From a virus: a stretch of DNA of 28,156 bases. Position 1 is the stretch's first letter. The number at the start of each line of letters is the position of its first letter. Positions 5,451-13,059 of this stretch are shown here, piece by piece. Below the pieces are notes generated by a model. The model ran no database searches, was not told where the DNA came from, and saw only the letters and a program-made list of their open reading frames with translations. The DNA lies in IMG/VR virus record IMGVR_UViG_3300037502_000572, positions 1 through 28,156 of that record, one strand, 5' to 3'. The position numbers and the translations under genes are program-made.

Positions 5451-5884
5451 TTTTTCCCCAGAAGTTCGTCGATTTGAGAGCTTTTCTCTTTTGATCCAGC
5501 CGATGATCCAAAGTAATAACCGAGGACCATAGTGACCGCAGAGGTCAGCGCACCCAAGACATAGATCAGGATGTCTTTAGAGTCCGCATCAACATCCACA
5601 AAAATGATGACCCCAAACAGAATAAAGGTCAGGCCAACAGTACCGAGGGCCAAAACCGGAGTGACAATTTTGTTAATAAACGGAGCCTTTTCGCTCGTTG
5701 CAATCTGAATCTCGCGGTTGCGGGCAGACTCCATCTCTTTGACTTGAGCCTCCAATTGCGCGAGCTCACCGCGTTGGGCCATCTCCATGAGCTTGGCCTG
5801 CGCCTCTGCCTTTGCCGCAGGATCAGGCATAACCTTGTCGAGAACCTTCTCTCCGATAGATAAGATCGCTCCGAGCGGAATCAT
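5447..5884 (-). CDS. Holin of the 3-TM (gene-transfer-agent release) type, 145 aa
   Basis: I chose ATG 5884 (MIPLGAILSI): it overlaps the preceding stop as ATGA and has AAGGAG upstream. The layout is that of the GTA-release holin family: an N-terminal amphipathic helix, a long charged coiled coil (about 22-62), TM helices at about 73-96 and 104-125, then GYYFGSSAGSKEK and a charged tail. It would form the lesion that lets the M15 peptidase reach the cell wall. A longer frame to 5962 would run inside the neighbouring gene. Confidence 0.88.
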   Translation of the reverse strand: MIPLGAILSIGEKVLDKVMPDPAAKAEAQAKLMEMAQRGELAQLEAQVKEMESARNREIQIATSEKAPFINKIVTPVLALGTVGLTFILFGVIIFVDVDADSKDILIYVLGALTSAVTMVLGYYFGSSAGSKEKSSQIDELLGKK

Positions 5885-6141
5885 TCCTTGGCCTCCTTCA
5901 TTGCGTTGATTGCAGAATAAGCTCCCTTGCGGCCCACGATCCCACCAATGGCTCCAATGCACAAAAGCATTATGTCCTTGAGGATCGCCAGAAAAGCCTC
6001 ATCGATTGGCGCAATCCCGGTCATATCTTGCTCGACAAATGTTACGGCCCCAAGAATCGCCAAGACCGAAAGCGCAAGAATCCCGCAAAGAGTCAGGACA
6101 ATGATCGCCCAGACTCGAACCTCAATTTCCTCAGTCGTCAT
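5881..6141 (-). CDS. Two-TM membrane protein, 86 aa
   Basis: Residues about 9-35 and 50-69 are hydrophobic, joined by an acidic loop (VEQDMTGIAPIDEAF), with a positively charged C-terminus (GRKGAYSAINAMKEAKE). Both ends overlap neighbours as ATGA. It lies directly upstream of the holin, so a second holin or antiholin role is plausible, but the sequence does not identify a family with certainty. Confidence 0.75.
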   Translation of the reverse strand: MTTEEIEVRVWAIIVLTLCGILALSVLAILGAVTFVEQDMTGIAPIDEAFLAILKDIMLLCIGAIGGIVGRKGAYSAINAMKEAKE

Positions 6142-6596
6142 TTCAACCCCTCAAATATAAAAACCCAATAAACAATAAAAATGAGGATTCCCAAGAGGAC
6201 AGCAATCCCGAGGGAGATCATCACATTGTTGAAAAGCTCCTCAAGCTCCTCCTTCTTCTTGAGCTCGGCGAGTTCTTTGTCTCTTGCGGCCTGATCCCGC
6301 TTGCGCTTGGCCTGCGACTGGAATTTGAGCCAATCATCCCAGAGACCGGGACGGCCTTGGATAATCATCAGGTCTTTAAGTTCTTGCTCGCGCTTCTTGA
6401 GTTCCTCCAGCGCGAAAAATTCCTCTAGGTCTCCACGCCCATCGTGCGGAGCCTCCTCGACTTTTTTCTGAATTGCGGTTTTTGCGGTGAAGTAATCAAC
6501 GACCGCTTTTCCTGCGGACATTAGCTCGCCAGAGTTTTGGACCGCCTCTTTTATGACCGCAAATGCGGCGTTGGCGGCGGCGAGTTCGACCAGCAA
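6138..6596 (-). CDS. Tail-anchored coiled-coil protein, 152 aa (TTG start)
   Basis: The N-terminus is an Ala-rich helix (LAAANAAFAVIKEAVQNSGE), followed by a long charged coiled coil with runs of Lys/Glu (ELAELKKKEELEELF), then a single C-terminal TM helix at about 127-148. I place the start at TTG 6596, with AAGGGG 7 bases upstream, just after the preceding stop. ATG 6635 has no clear ribosome-binding site and would overlap the preceding gene by 35 bases. Proteins of this build are common next to phage lysis genes and are of unknown function. Confidence 0.7.
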   Translation of the reverse strand: MLVELAAANAAFAVIKEAVQNSGELMSAGKAVVDYFTAKTAIQKKVEEAPHDGRGDLEEFFALEELKKREQELKDLMIIQGRPGLWDDWLKFQSQAKRKRDQAARDKELAELKKKEELEELFNNVMISLGIAVLLGILIFIVYWVFIFEGLK

Positions 6597-6600
6597 GGGA

Positions 6601-6825
6601 TCACCCCTTTTGCGCGAATAAGCTCCATATCGCAAGGCCCGCAGTCCAGATCAGGGAGACCGCAATTGCGATCCCGGCCCCGATCCCTCTCCACTTGGTC
6701 AGACTGTCCTTGACTTGGTGCATTTCCTCGCGCATCGACTTGATCTCATCGCGTGTCTCGACCAAGACCCGCATCAGTTCTTGATGTTGGGCCTCCAGTC
6801 GTGCGATTCGTTCTCTTTCGTCCAT
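6601..6825 (-). CDS. Coiled-coil plus TM protein, haemolysin XhlA-like build, 74 aa
   Basis: Residues 3-43 form an amphipathic coiled coil (RIARLEAQHQELMRVL and on) and 47-70 form one TM helix, ending AQKG. This architecture resembles XhlA-type lysis accessory proteins. I see no clear Shine-Dalgarno before the ATG; the upstream 25 bases are A/T rich. It heads the string of four membrane or coiled-coil genes before the endolysin. Confidence 0.72.
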   Translation of the reverse strand: MDERERIARLEAQHQELMRVLVETRDEIKSMREEMHQVKDSLTKWRGIGAGIAIAVSLIWTAGLAIWSLFAQKG

Positions 6826-6875
6826 GCGGGTTTTTTAGCGGATAAATGTTGAAAACAAAAGCCTTTGCGGACTGT

Positions 6876-7157
6876 TTATGCCCCCGAAACATCTCCGTCA
6901 TTGGTTGATGATTCGGTGCCTGCGGAGCCATTCATCTGAAAAGTTGAAATGACCTCTGGCGTGTGCGTTGCCTGACAAATTGCCTGCACCCGAGCATCCT
7001 CGTTGGCATAGTCCTGACCCGGCACTACAACATGGCGGTGAAACGATGATGAGATGACCTTGCCATCCTCGACAATGCGGGTGGCGGTGCGTACTTGCAC
7101 GATGCCATTCTCAACTACTTCAATCTTGTCTACGACTACTTGTTTTTCTAAAGCCAT
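6876..7157 (-). CDS. Small conserved-type phage protein downstream of the fibre, 93 aa
   Basis: Begins MALEKQVVVDKIEVVENGIV and has a beta-rich first half (VQVRTATRIVEDGKVISSSF), then 'HRHVVVPGQDYANEDARVQAI' and 'THTPEVISTFQ'. Proteins of this pattern recur directly after tail-fibre genes in many phages, with no known function. AAGGAAA precedes the ATG. The C-terminal 20 residues are Ser/Asn/Asp-rich and look disordered. The 50 bases to the next gene are A/T rich and hold nothing I can name. Confidence 0.75.
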   Translation of the reverse strand: MALEKQVVVDKIEVVENGIVQVRTATRIVEDGKVISSSFHRHVVVPGQDYANEDARVQAICQATHTPEVISTFQMNGSAGTESSTNDGDVSGA

Positions 7158-7205
7158 GATATTTCCTTTCGTTAAATGTCCGTCTGCATCATCCGAGGCA
7201 GATAA

Positions 7206-8603
7206 TTACGCTGATTGATAAGTCATGTTTAAGTAAAAGTCTGTTACGCCACTGCTGGTGTCTGAAACAAGTACATATGATGCAGTAGTTCCGGTAACAT
7301 TTTTAGCAATTCTTGCGTAGGTTGTGTTATCAAAAAGAGCAGGTGTAAGGTAGCCAGAAAAGGTTATATTTTGAACAATTATTGAACCTGGGATAATTAC
7401 TGTCCCAGTTACCGAAGCAGCAGTAAACGGAAATCCTTGAATTGTGTAGTTGTTACCAGCTGTCATTCCGGTTGTATCCACATTGGTAAAGAAACACTGC
7501 ACAGTTACCATACGACCAACCTTGGTGTAGATCGCAGATGTTGCCGCAGTTGGTGAAAGGTTACCGCCAGAGTTAGCGTCCGAAATAACAGGAGTCCAAG
7601 TCCCTTCCTCGTAGTCATCCAACGCATTTCCTGCTGCGGTGTCGCCGTTAAACTGAATACCACCAGTGCCAGAGGCCATGCGCAGATACTTGTCCTGCGT
7701 AAACCGAGCAACCTCAGCAACAGTTGCACTCCCAACTGGAGTAGTACCAAACACCAAGTCTGTCGGGTTATCACCTGCGGCGTGAGTGCCGGATGCGGCT
7801 GCTTCAATATAAGCAAGTTGTGTTGGGGTGTTGCTTGTTGTGTCGTTACCGTAAAAACCAATCTCACCCAAAATATCGGCACTAGCAATGCTTAAATCAT
7901 TGCGATACAAATATACTTTTGCTGGCGTATTGGCTGGTGCCGCTGCGTTTTGAACCGTCAATCCCGCCGCACTACTAATCTCCGTAGTCCCACCCACCAG
8001 CACCTCGCCTGCGGAGGTTATACGCATACGCTCGTTGTTGTTGGTGTAAAACCACATATCATGCGTGGTGACACCAATGCGGTTATAAGCACTACTGCTG
8101 TTTGAATCTTCTAAAACAATATAAGCGTCTGCATCGCTAGACTCAAAACGAGCAACACCATCAGTAGTTCCACTATTTACTTCAAGTTTAAAAGTAATCG
8201 AACTCGTACCAATCCCCACATTCCCAGACGAATCAATCCTCATCGCCTCTGCCCCACCTTCTGCAAAGGCTATGGTGTCAGCAGCAGGGAAGAAAATGCC
8301 TGTGTTGGTGTCGCCCGCAACGCCATAAGCGACTTGCGAGGCCGAGCCACCCGCAGGACTGAAAACGAATTTGTCTCCGGTCTGGTCAATCGTCCCAATC
8401 GTGATCCATGCGTCGTTATCAGCATTCCGCATTTTCAGAATGCTCGGGTTTGCGGCGGTGTCCACCCAAAGTTGATGCGCGAACATCGTGCTTGGCTCGG
8501 TTGCCCCGGAGTTGTTCGAGACAATTGCCGCAAGTGCATTATTGAGGTCAGAGCGAAACGCAGGGAAACCCTGATTCGCGATGGTGTAGTCATGTTGGGC
8601 CAT
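7206..8603 (-). CDS. Tail fibre protein, 465 aa
   Basis: The N-terminus (MAQHDYTIANQGFPAFRSDL) is a tail-attachment domain typical of fibres. Repeated beta-fibre units follow, with the recognisable 'MRIDSSGNVGIGT' and 'MRITSAGEVLVGGT' turns and Ser/Thr/Gly/Asn-rich strands. A distal beta domain begins near 'YEEGTWTPVISDANS'. No S74 intramolecular chaperone is visible at the end. AGGAG precedes the ATG. A hand count of 7201-7320 gives 45 of 120 G/C, far below the roughly 60 percent of packaging genes, so the fibre is probably a recent acquisition. It probably binds the host surface. Confidence 0.85.
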   Translation of the reverse strand: MAQHDYTIANQGFPAFRSDLNNALAAIVSNNSGATEPSTMFAHQLWVDTAANPSILKMRNADNDAWITIGTIDQTGDKFVFSPAGGSASQVAYGVAGDTNTGIFFPAADTIAFAEGGAEAMRIDSSGNVGIGTSSITFKLEVNSGTTDGVARFESSDADAYIVLEDSNSSSAYNRIGVTTHDMWFYTNNNERMRITSAGEVLVGGTTEISSAAGLTVQNAAAPANTPAKVYLYRNDLSIASADILGEIGFYGNDTTSNTPTQLAYIEAAASGTHAAGDNPTDLVFGTTPVGSATVAEVARFTQDKYLRMASGTGGIQFNGDTAAGNALDDYEEGTWTPVISDANSGGNLSPTAATSAIYTKVGRMVTVQCFFTNVDTTGMTAGNNYTIQGFPFTAASVTGTVIIPGSIIVQNITFSGYLTPALFDNTTYARIAKNVTGTTASYVLVSDTSSGVTDFYLNMTYQSA

Positions 8604-8615
8604 ACTGTTTCACTC

Positions 8616-11600
8616 CTAAGTGATTAACTCGCCATATCCTCGGGCCACCCAATCAAAGGTGCGGTCAACCACCGTACCGCCCGAATTCTTAAACCGTATT
8701 GTAAAGCCGGAAGCCGACTTTAAGACTATTTCATAATAGTCGCCGGAGGTTAAATTTTGAGCGGTGATCGCTATTGCCGGGGTGACTTTGAACGCATTAG
8801 AGAAGGTTACCACATAGCCTCCTGCCGCAGTACCCGACGCAATATCGCCATTGGATAGACTGCGCTCGGGCATATCCACCGTCACCCGCAAATTCTGCAC
8901 TCCGGGACTCGCGTTGGCATCGTTAGAGGTCAAAACCGCTTTAAACTCAAGACCCCACCCTTTATAGTCACCGACTACAAACTCCCGCCAATCCGTCCAT
9001 GTTGGCGAGCCCGTGGGATCGTCATTCGTCCGTCGGACATAGAGAGCCACATTCACATCGCCCTGCTCGTCTGCGTCACCATCAAATAGCCCTTCGCGGT
9101 CGTCAAACAGACCTTTAGCCGAGTCAAAAGTGTCAACATAGTCGACCCGTTGCGTCTCTAATACCGCAGTAACTCGCGAGGTATAGATCGCACCCAAATT
9201 GACCGCATTGGCAAACAGATATTCGCCCTCGGTCGAAACAGTACCGCCGCCACCGTCAAAGTCACCGTCAGCGTCGTCAAACAATCCGGAAATGTCATCG
9301 AAGTCTGCCGCAGTATCCAACACCAGCAAGCCGGAGTCGTTGACGAAGCACTCGGTTTTCGCTCCCGCAAACGACGGGTCTTCGGTGATCGTCTCGACGA
9401 GATTGAGGTTCGGGATTGTGTCGATCAAAACGACCGATTGTGCGGCCACAAGCGATTGGATTCCAAGTTTGTCCACCGCCTTGATGAAATATGTCCCCGT
9501 CATTGCTGGGACGACGGTCGTGACCGCAGGCCGTGGAACCTTGGTCTCGATGTCGATAGCGTTTGCGTAAGTCGCCCCAGAGGTCAGTCTCGAATGCCGA
9601 ATGCGATAGTGAGAGAGGTCCAGATCGGTGACAGGGAGCCATGAGAGGTGAGCTTGCGCGCCAACGATATTGACCGAGAATCCACTCACATTCTGCGGAG
9701 GGGCCGTCTTGCCGACGACTTGGTGATTTCCTTCGACCCATGCGGAGCGGACCCCGATTGCGTTGATAGAGCGAGCCCGCACATTGTAGGTCGCACCATC
9801 CACCGCCCCGGTGAGCTCAAAAATGTTCCCGGTGGCCTCTCCGAGGTTGATATATGTTGAGTTGGTCGAGAGCTTTGCTTGGACCTCATATAGCTCTTGG
9901 AAGGTGTTTGTGCCTGTAACAGTAACCACCAATTTGGTGACCACTTGCTCGGCATTCACGATCAGCGTGTCCGCAATCGCAAGTCCGGGAGGATTAACCA
10001 CGAATGGATTGGGGAGGTTTGTATTGGGCGCAAGATCGATTCGAGTCTCAGCCAAAGACCAGTCATAAATCGTGGAGGCCGTCTCTCTGAGTTGAAGATT
10101 GACCACCGGGACCAGACCATCATCTCCCGAGCCGATGCTGAATTCCCATGTCAACACCTCGAAAACCTTGGAGCTCCAACCATAGCGGTCGAAAGTAAGC
10201 TGGACCGTATCCCCCGGAGCTAGAGCGAATGCGTTTTTAATCGAACATGAGACATTGACCGAAATCTGTTGCCGCGACTTCTCCAGATCAATTTTGGAGA
10301 GTCTCTGACAAGTTGCCGCCGAGGTTGTAAATGGAAATTGAACATCCTTCCAGATTTGCTCTCCGTCCTGCGTCTCATAGGTCGAATTGATGATCGCAGG
10401 AAATGAGAAGGGTTGATAAGACTCGGTTGGCTCCGAATAAAGCCCTTTGATCGCGTTGAAAATGTCCCTGCGAGATTGGCTCGCCTGCACCGAAATCTGC
10501 CCGATGATGTCGTTCTCATCCAGAGTCACGGTGGGAGCGTAGTATTTTGCGACCTTCAGAATCCACTTGCCACCCTGATAAGTCAGTTTCCCGCCGCAGG
10601 CCGTGAGCATTTTCCGCAGGATGTCTTGAGGTTGCTCCTCGGTCTTAAATGCTCCGTTGATCGTGTATCGCTTCTCATAGACCGTCCCGAATGAGAACGC
10701 GAGTCCGGTAAGAGTCCCCTCTGTGAGAGTCACCAGAGCTCCATCCTCGGTGAGAGATAGATCGCAAGAAAAACCAGCGCTTGTGCGTCCTACAATGCGA
10801 CCCGCTTTATATAAAATTTTCGGGTTTCGGACATAGTAAGTTCCCGCAGAGATTCCAGTCGCGGTTCCGGTCAGAGTTCCGGTGACCACAATCGTCCCCT
10901 TTGATCCGGGGAATTTCGTTGCGCTCATCTGGAATCGATCATCTGAATTCACGATTGCGGACTGATAGGTGTAAGCATTGACTTCGACATCCTCGTCGCA
11001 AACATCTGCCGCGTCCTCGAATGATTGCTCATCGATCTCAGAGGTGGCCCCAGAGCTTCTCACTCCGAGACCGTATTGCGTATTGACCAAATAATCACGA
11101 ATCACCAATGCCGCATTGTTTGAGAATGCCGTCGTGTCGGTGCGCGGGTCATAAAGATTTTTCCCGCTCACTTCAAAGGTCAGATTTGGGAGACCGTTGG
11201 GGAATGCGTCCGCATCATATTTGAGCTTCACATGGATGACCGCGAGCCCCTGGAATCTATAAGAGGCCGCTTCAGTCTCGGAGAGAATTGCGGGATTGAC
11301 AGAGCTCTGTGAAAGCTCAAAAGTTATAAGATCAGTTTTTTCTTCATAAACGATATACCCTGCGTGACTTGAGGTATAGCTCATCGAATAGGGCTCATCG
11401 TTTACAAACATTATTTTGGGTCGGGTAGAAACACTATCGAATCCAGCGTCTCTCCCGAGACCGATACTCATATAAATCGTCTCGTTTTTCTCTCCAGCCG
11501 ACTCTATAAAAAGAATTGGGCCACCGACTCGAGTCTCTCCATAAATAACCCGCATTGCCTCATTGGGGGATCGCGTCGTGATAAGTTGCCCACTGATTTG

Positions 11601-11822
11601 GGAGGAGAGATCATATTTGGGCGCATCTCCCGCCATCAAGCTGGAGACCGTATAAGTCGCCGCCGATAAGACCGCAGAGGTCAGCACATAGCTTCCCAAT
11701 GCCGCCGCGCTTCCGACTCCAATTGCCGCGCCAAATCCGCCAAAAAGTGCAACCCCTCCGATTAAGAGACCTCCGGTCGCTCCAATGACTGCGGCCTTGA
11801 AAAGATTGCCTAAAAAACTCAT
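8616..11822 (-). CDS. J-like central tail hub / host specificity protein, 1068 aa
   Basis: The tail-tip hub that links the tube to the fibres. After a Gly/Ala-rich hydrophobic N-terminus (residues about 6-65), the lambda-J-type signature 'SPNEAMRVIYGETRVGGPI' appears near residue 83. Ring-forming hub domains and DNPN-like beta domains follow, then two fibronectin-III-like modules (about 640-790). Near 839-858 and 896-916 are acidic FDD repeats (FDDISGLFDDADGDF; FDSAKGLFDDREGLF). The C-terminus is a beta domain. The ribosome-binding site before ATG 11822 is weak. No separate lambda K or I gene is present upstream. Confidence 0.88.
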   Translation of the reverse strand: MSFLGNLFKAAVIGATGGLLIGGVALFGGFGAAIGVGSAAALGSYVLTSAVLSAATYTVSSLMAGDAPKYDLSSQISGQLITTRSPNEAMRVIYGETRVGGPILFIESAGEKNETIYMSIGLGRDAGFDSVSTRPKIMFVNDEPYSMSYTSSHAGYIVYEEKTDLITFELSQSSVNPAILSETEAASYRFQGLAVIHVKLKYDADAFPNGLPNLTFEVSGKNLYDPRTDTTAFSNNAALVIRDYLVNTQYGLGVRSSGATSEIDEQSFEDAADVCDEDVEVNAYTYQSAIVNSDDRFQMSATKFPGSKGTIVVTGTLTGTATGISAGTYYVRNPKILYKAGRIVGRTSAGFSCDLSLTEDGALVTLTEGTLTGLAFSFGTVYEKRYTINGAFKTEEQPQDILRKMLTACGGKLTYQGGKWILKVAKYYAPTVTLDENDIIGQISVQASQSRRDIFNAIKGLYSEPTESYQPFSFPAIINSTYETQDGEQIWKDVQFPFTTSAATCQRLSKIDLEKSRQQISVNVSCSIKNAFALAPGDTVQLTFDRYGWSSKVFEVLTWEFSIGSGDDGLVPVVNLQLRETASTIYDWSLAETRIDLAPNTNLPNPFVVNPPGLAIADTLIVNAEQVVTKLVVTVTGTNTFQELYEVQAKLSTNSTYINLGEATGNIFELTGAVDGATYNVRARSINAIGVRSAWVEGNHQVVGKTAPPQNVSGFSVNIVGAQAHLSWLPVTDLDLSHYRIRHSRLTSGATYANAIDIETKVPRPAVTTVVPAMTGTYFIKAVDKLGIQSLVAAQSVVLIDTIPNLNLVETITEDPSFAGAKTECFVNDSGLLVLDTAADFDDISGLFDDADGDFDGGGGTVSTEGEYLFANAVNLGAIYTSRVTAVLETQRVDYVDTFDSAKGLFDDREGLFDGDADEQGDVNVALYVRRTNDDPTGSPTWTDWREFVVGDYKGWGLEFKAVLTSNDANASPGVQNLRVTVDMPERSLSNGDIASGTAAGGYVVTFSNAFKVTPAIAITAQNLTSGDYYEIVLKSASGFTIRFKNSGGTVVDRTFDWVARGYGELIT

Positions 11823-11833
11823 TTTTTAGCCAT

Positions 11834-12442
11834 TCATCTTCTAATTCTTCTCAGACGACCAATATCATCAGAGGTCGACGCTTTTTCAGTTGCTCGACCC
11901 CAAACAATCTGTCGATCTTGCAGGCCCGCGACCTTAGAGAGTGAGAGATCATTCGGATAAAGAGCCTTTTGCTCCTCGTCCGTGTATAGCCTGATCCTTG
12001 GACGCTCTAGGTCGATCAAAATGTTCTCAATCTGAATCTGGACGGTGGCGGTCGTTCCGTCCTCGACGAATGACATAACATCCATGCGACCCGCCCAAAG
12101 CTGATATAGATCAGTCGGTGTTCCGTTGACCAAAGCTCCAACATAAACCCGAGCGACGCGGCCCCGATAGTTTTCGGTCAGCACAAAAGAGATCACCGTG
12201 GTGTCGAGGCCAGAGAATGTCAGACTCAGCCCATTCGCAGAGAGATCGGTGTTTTCCTGCGAGTTCGAGATTGCCATGACCAATCCAGACCCCGTCCATG
12301 TCTCGCCATTGGCGCTCAGATCGCCATATCCGGTCCAGAATCTGAGAGTCTGAGAAGAAAAACCCAGCTCGACCGCGTAAAAAAGTTCGAGCTCATCTTT
12401 GCCGAATTCCGTTGCGAGAGCGGCGGGCAGGGAGCGAGACAT
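11834..12442 (-). CDS. Minor tail protein (tail-tip, DUF2163/L-like position), 202 aa
   Basis: The ATG at 12442 (MSRSLPAALATEF) shares one base with the preceding TAA (TAATG) and has GGAGG 7 bases upstream. An in-frame ATG at 12502 lies inside the upstream gene and is rejected. The body is beta rich: a pattern LRFWTGYGDLSANGETWTG, then NGLSLTFSGLD, VYVGAL and 'QLWAGRMDVMSF', as in tail-tip adaptor proteins that precede the hub. The C-terminus is Arg-rich (RLRRIRR). The exact family is not certain. Confidence 0.72.
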   Translation of the reverse strand: MSRSLPAALATEFGKDELELFYAVELGFSSQTLRFWTGYGDLSANGETWTGSGLVMAISNSQENTDLSANGLSLTFSGLDTTVISFVLTENYRGRVARVYVGALVNGTPTDLYQLWAGRMDVMSFVEDGTTATVQIQIENILIDLERPRIRLYTDEEQKALYPNDLSLSKVAGLQDRQIVWGRATEKASTSDDIGRLRRIRR

Positions 12443-13059
12443 TAGATCGCCTCCCGAGCCCCGAATGTAATCCCGTAGATTGCCGCCTCGTTTATGTCCC
12501 AATAGGGCGCAACAGTCAGTCTAAAAACGCCCTTGGGATTGCTCACCGTTATCGTCGCGTTGTTCGATGGGCTCGACCGCAGACTAGGCCAGATTGTGAG
12601 GGTCGCATTGCCAGACCCGTCCGAATTGACATCATCGAGAACCTTGTAAAGTTTCGCAGTCGCTCCCGAGCCGAGTTGAATGTAATCTCCAGCCTTGAGA
12701 ATTCCGGTTTGGCCTGCGGTCCATCCATCGGTAATGAGCTCATTACCCGTCTGAGACCCGCCATTGACTACCGGAGTCCCGGTCGCCACGCCTCGGGCCG
12801 TTCCGCCATTGGGATCGCCTAGCAGGAAAGTTCCAAATGGTCCGTTGAGCTTCATTAAAAACGAAATCCAATATTCCGCATCGGCCCGCTTCATCGGAGG
12901 GAGAGTGACATCGGCCTCCCAGAATTGTCCGGGGTATTTGTAGACCTGTTGCGCCGCAGTAAAAGACGACTGAGAGATTCCGACAATGTCGTTTGCCGAC
13001 AATCGCACCCGAGCGATTCCAGCCTGAGTCGGAAGGGATAGCGGATAAGAGATTGCCAT
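12442..13059 (-). CDS. Minor tail protein, 205 aa
   Basis: Starts MAISYPLSLPTQAGIARVRL and contains 'WEADVTLPPMKRADAEYWIS' followed by FLLGDPNGG, a pattern I know from the minor tail gene between tape measure and tip adaptor (lambda M position). The second half holds two beta repeats (GDYIQLGSGATAKLYKVLDD; ATLTIWPSLR) and ends GVFRLTVAPYWDINEAAIYG. The ATG follows the tape-measure TAA directly. The structural role is sound; the fold is inferred. Confidence 0.72.
   Translation of the reverse strand: MAISYPLSLPTQAGIARVRLSANDIVGISQSSFTAAQQVYKYPGQFWEADVTLPPMKRADAEYWISFLMKLNGPFGTFLLGDPNGGTARGVATGTPVVNGGSQTGNELITDGWTAGQTGILKAGDYIQLGSGATAKLYKVLDDVNSDGSGNATLTIWPSLRSSPSNNATITVSNPKGVFRLTVAPYWDINEAAIYGITFGAREAI

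Noticed and set aside
5885-5962. N-terminal extension of the holin to 171 residues
   Set aside because: Lies inside the neighbouring gene; ATG 5884 has AAGGAG and ATGA coupling.
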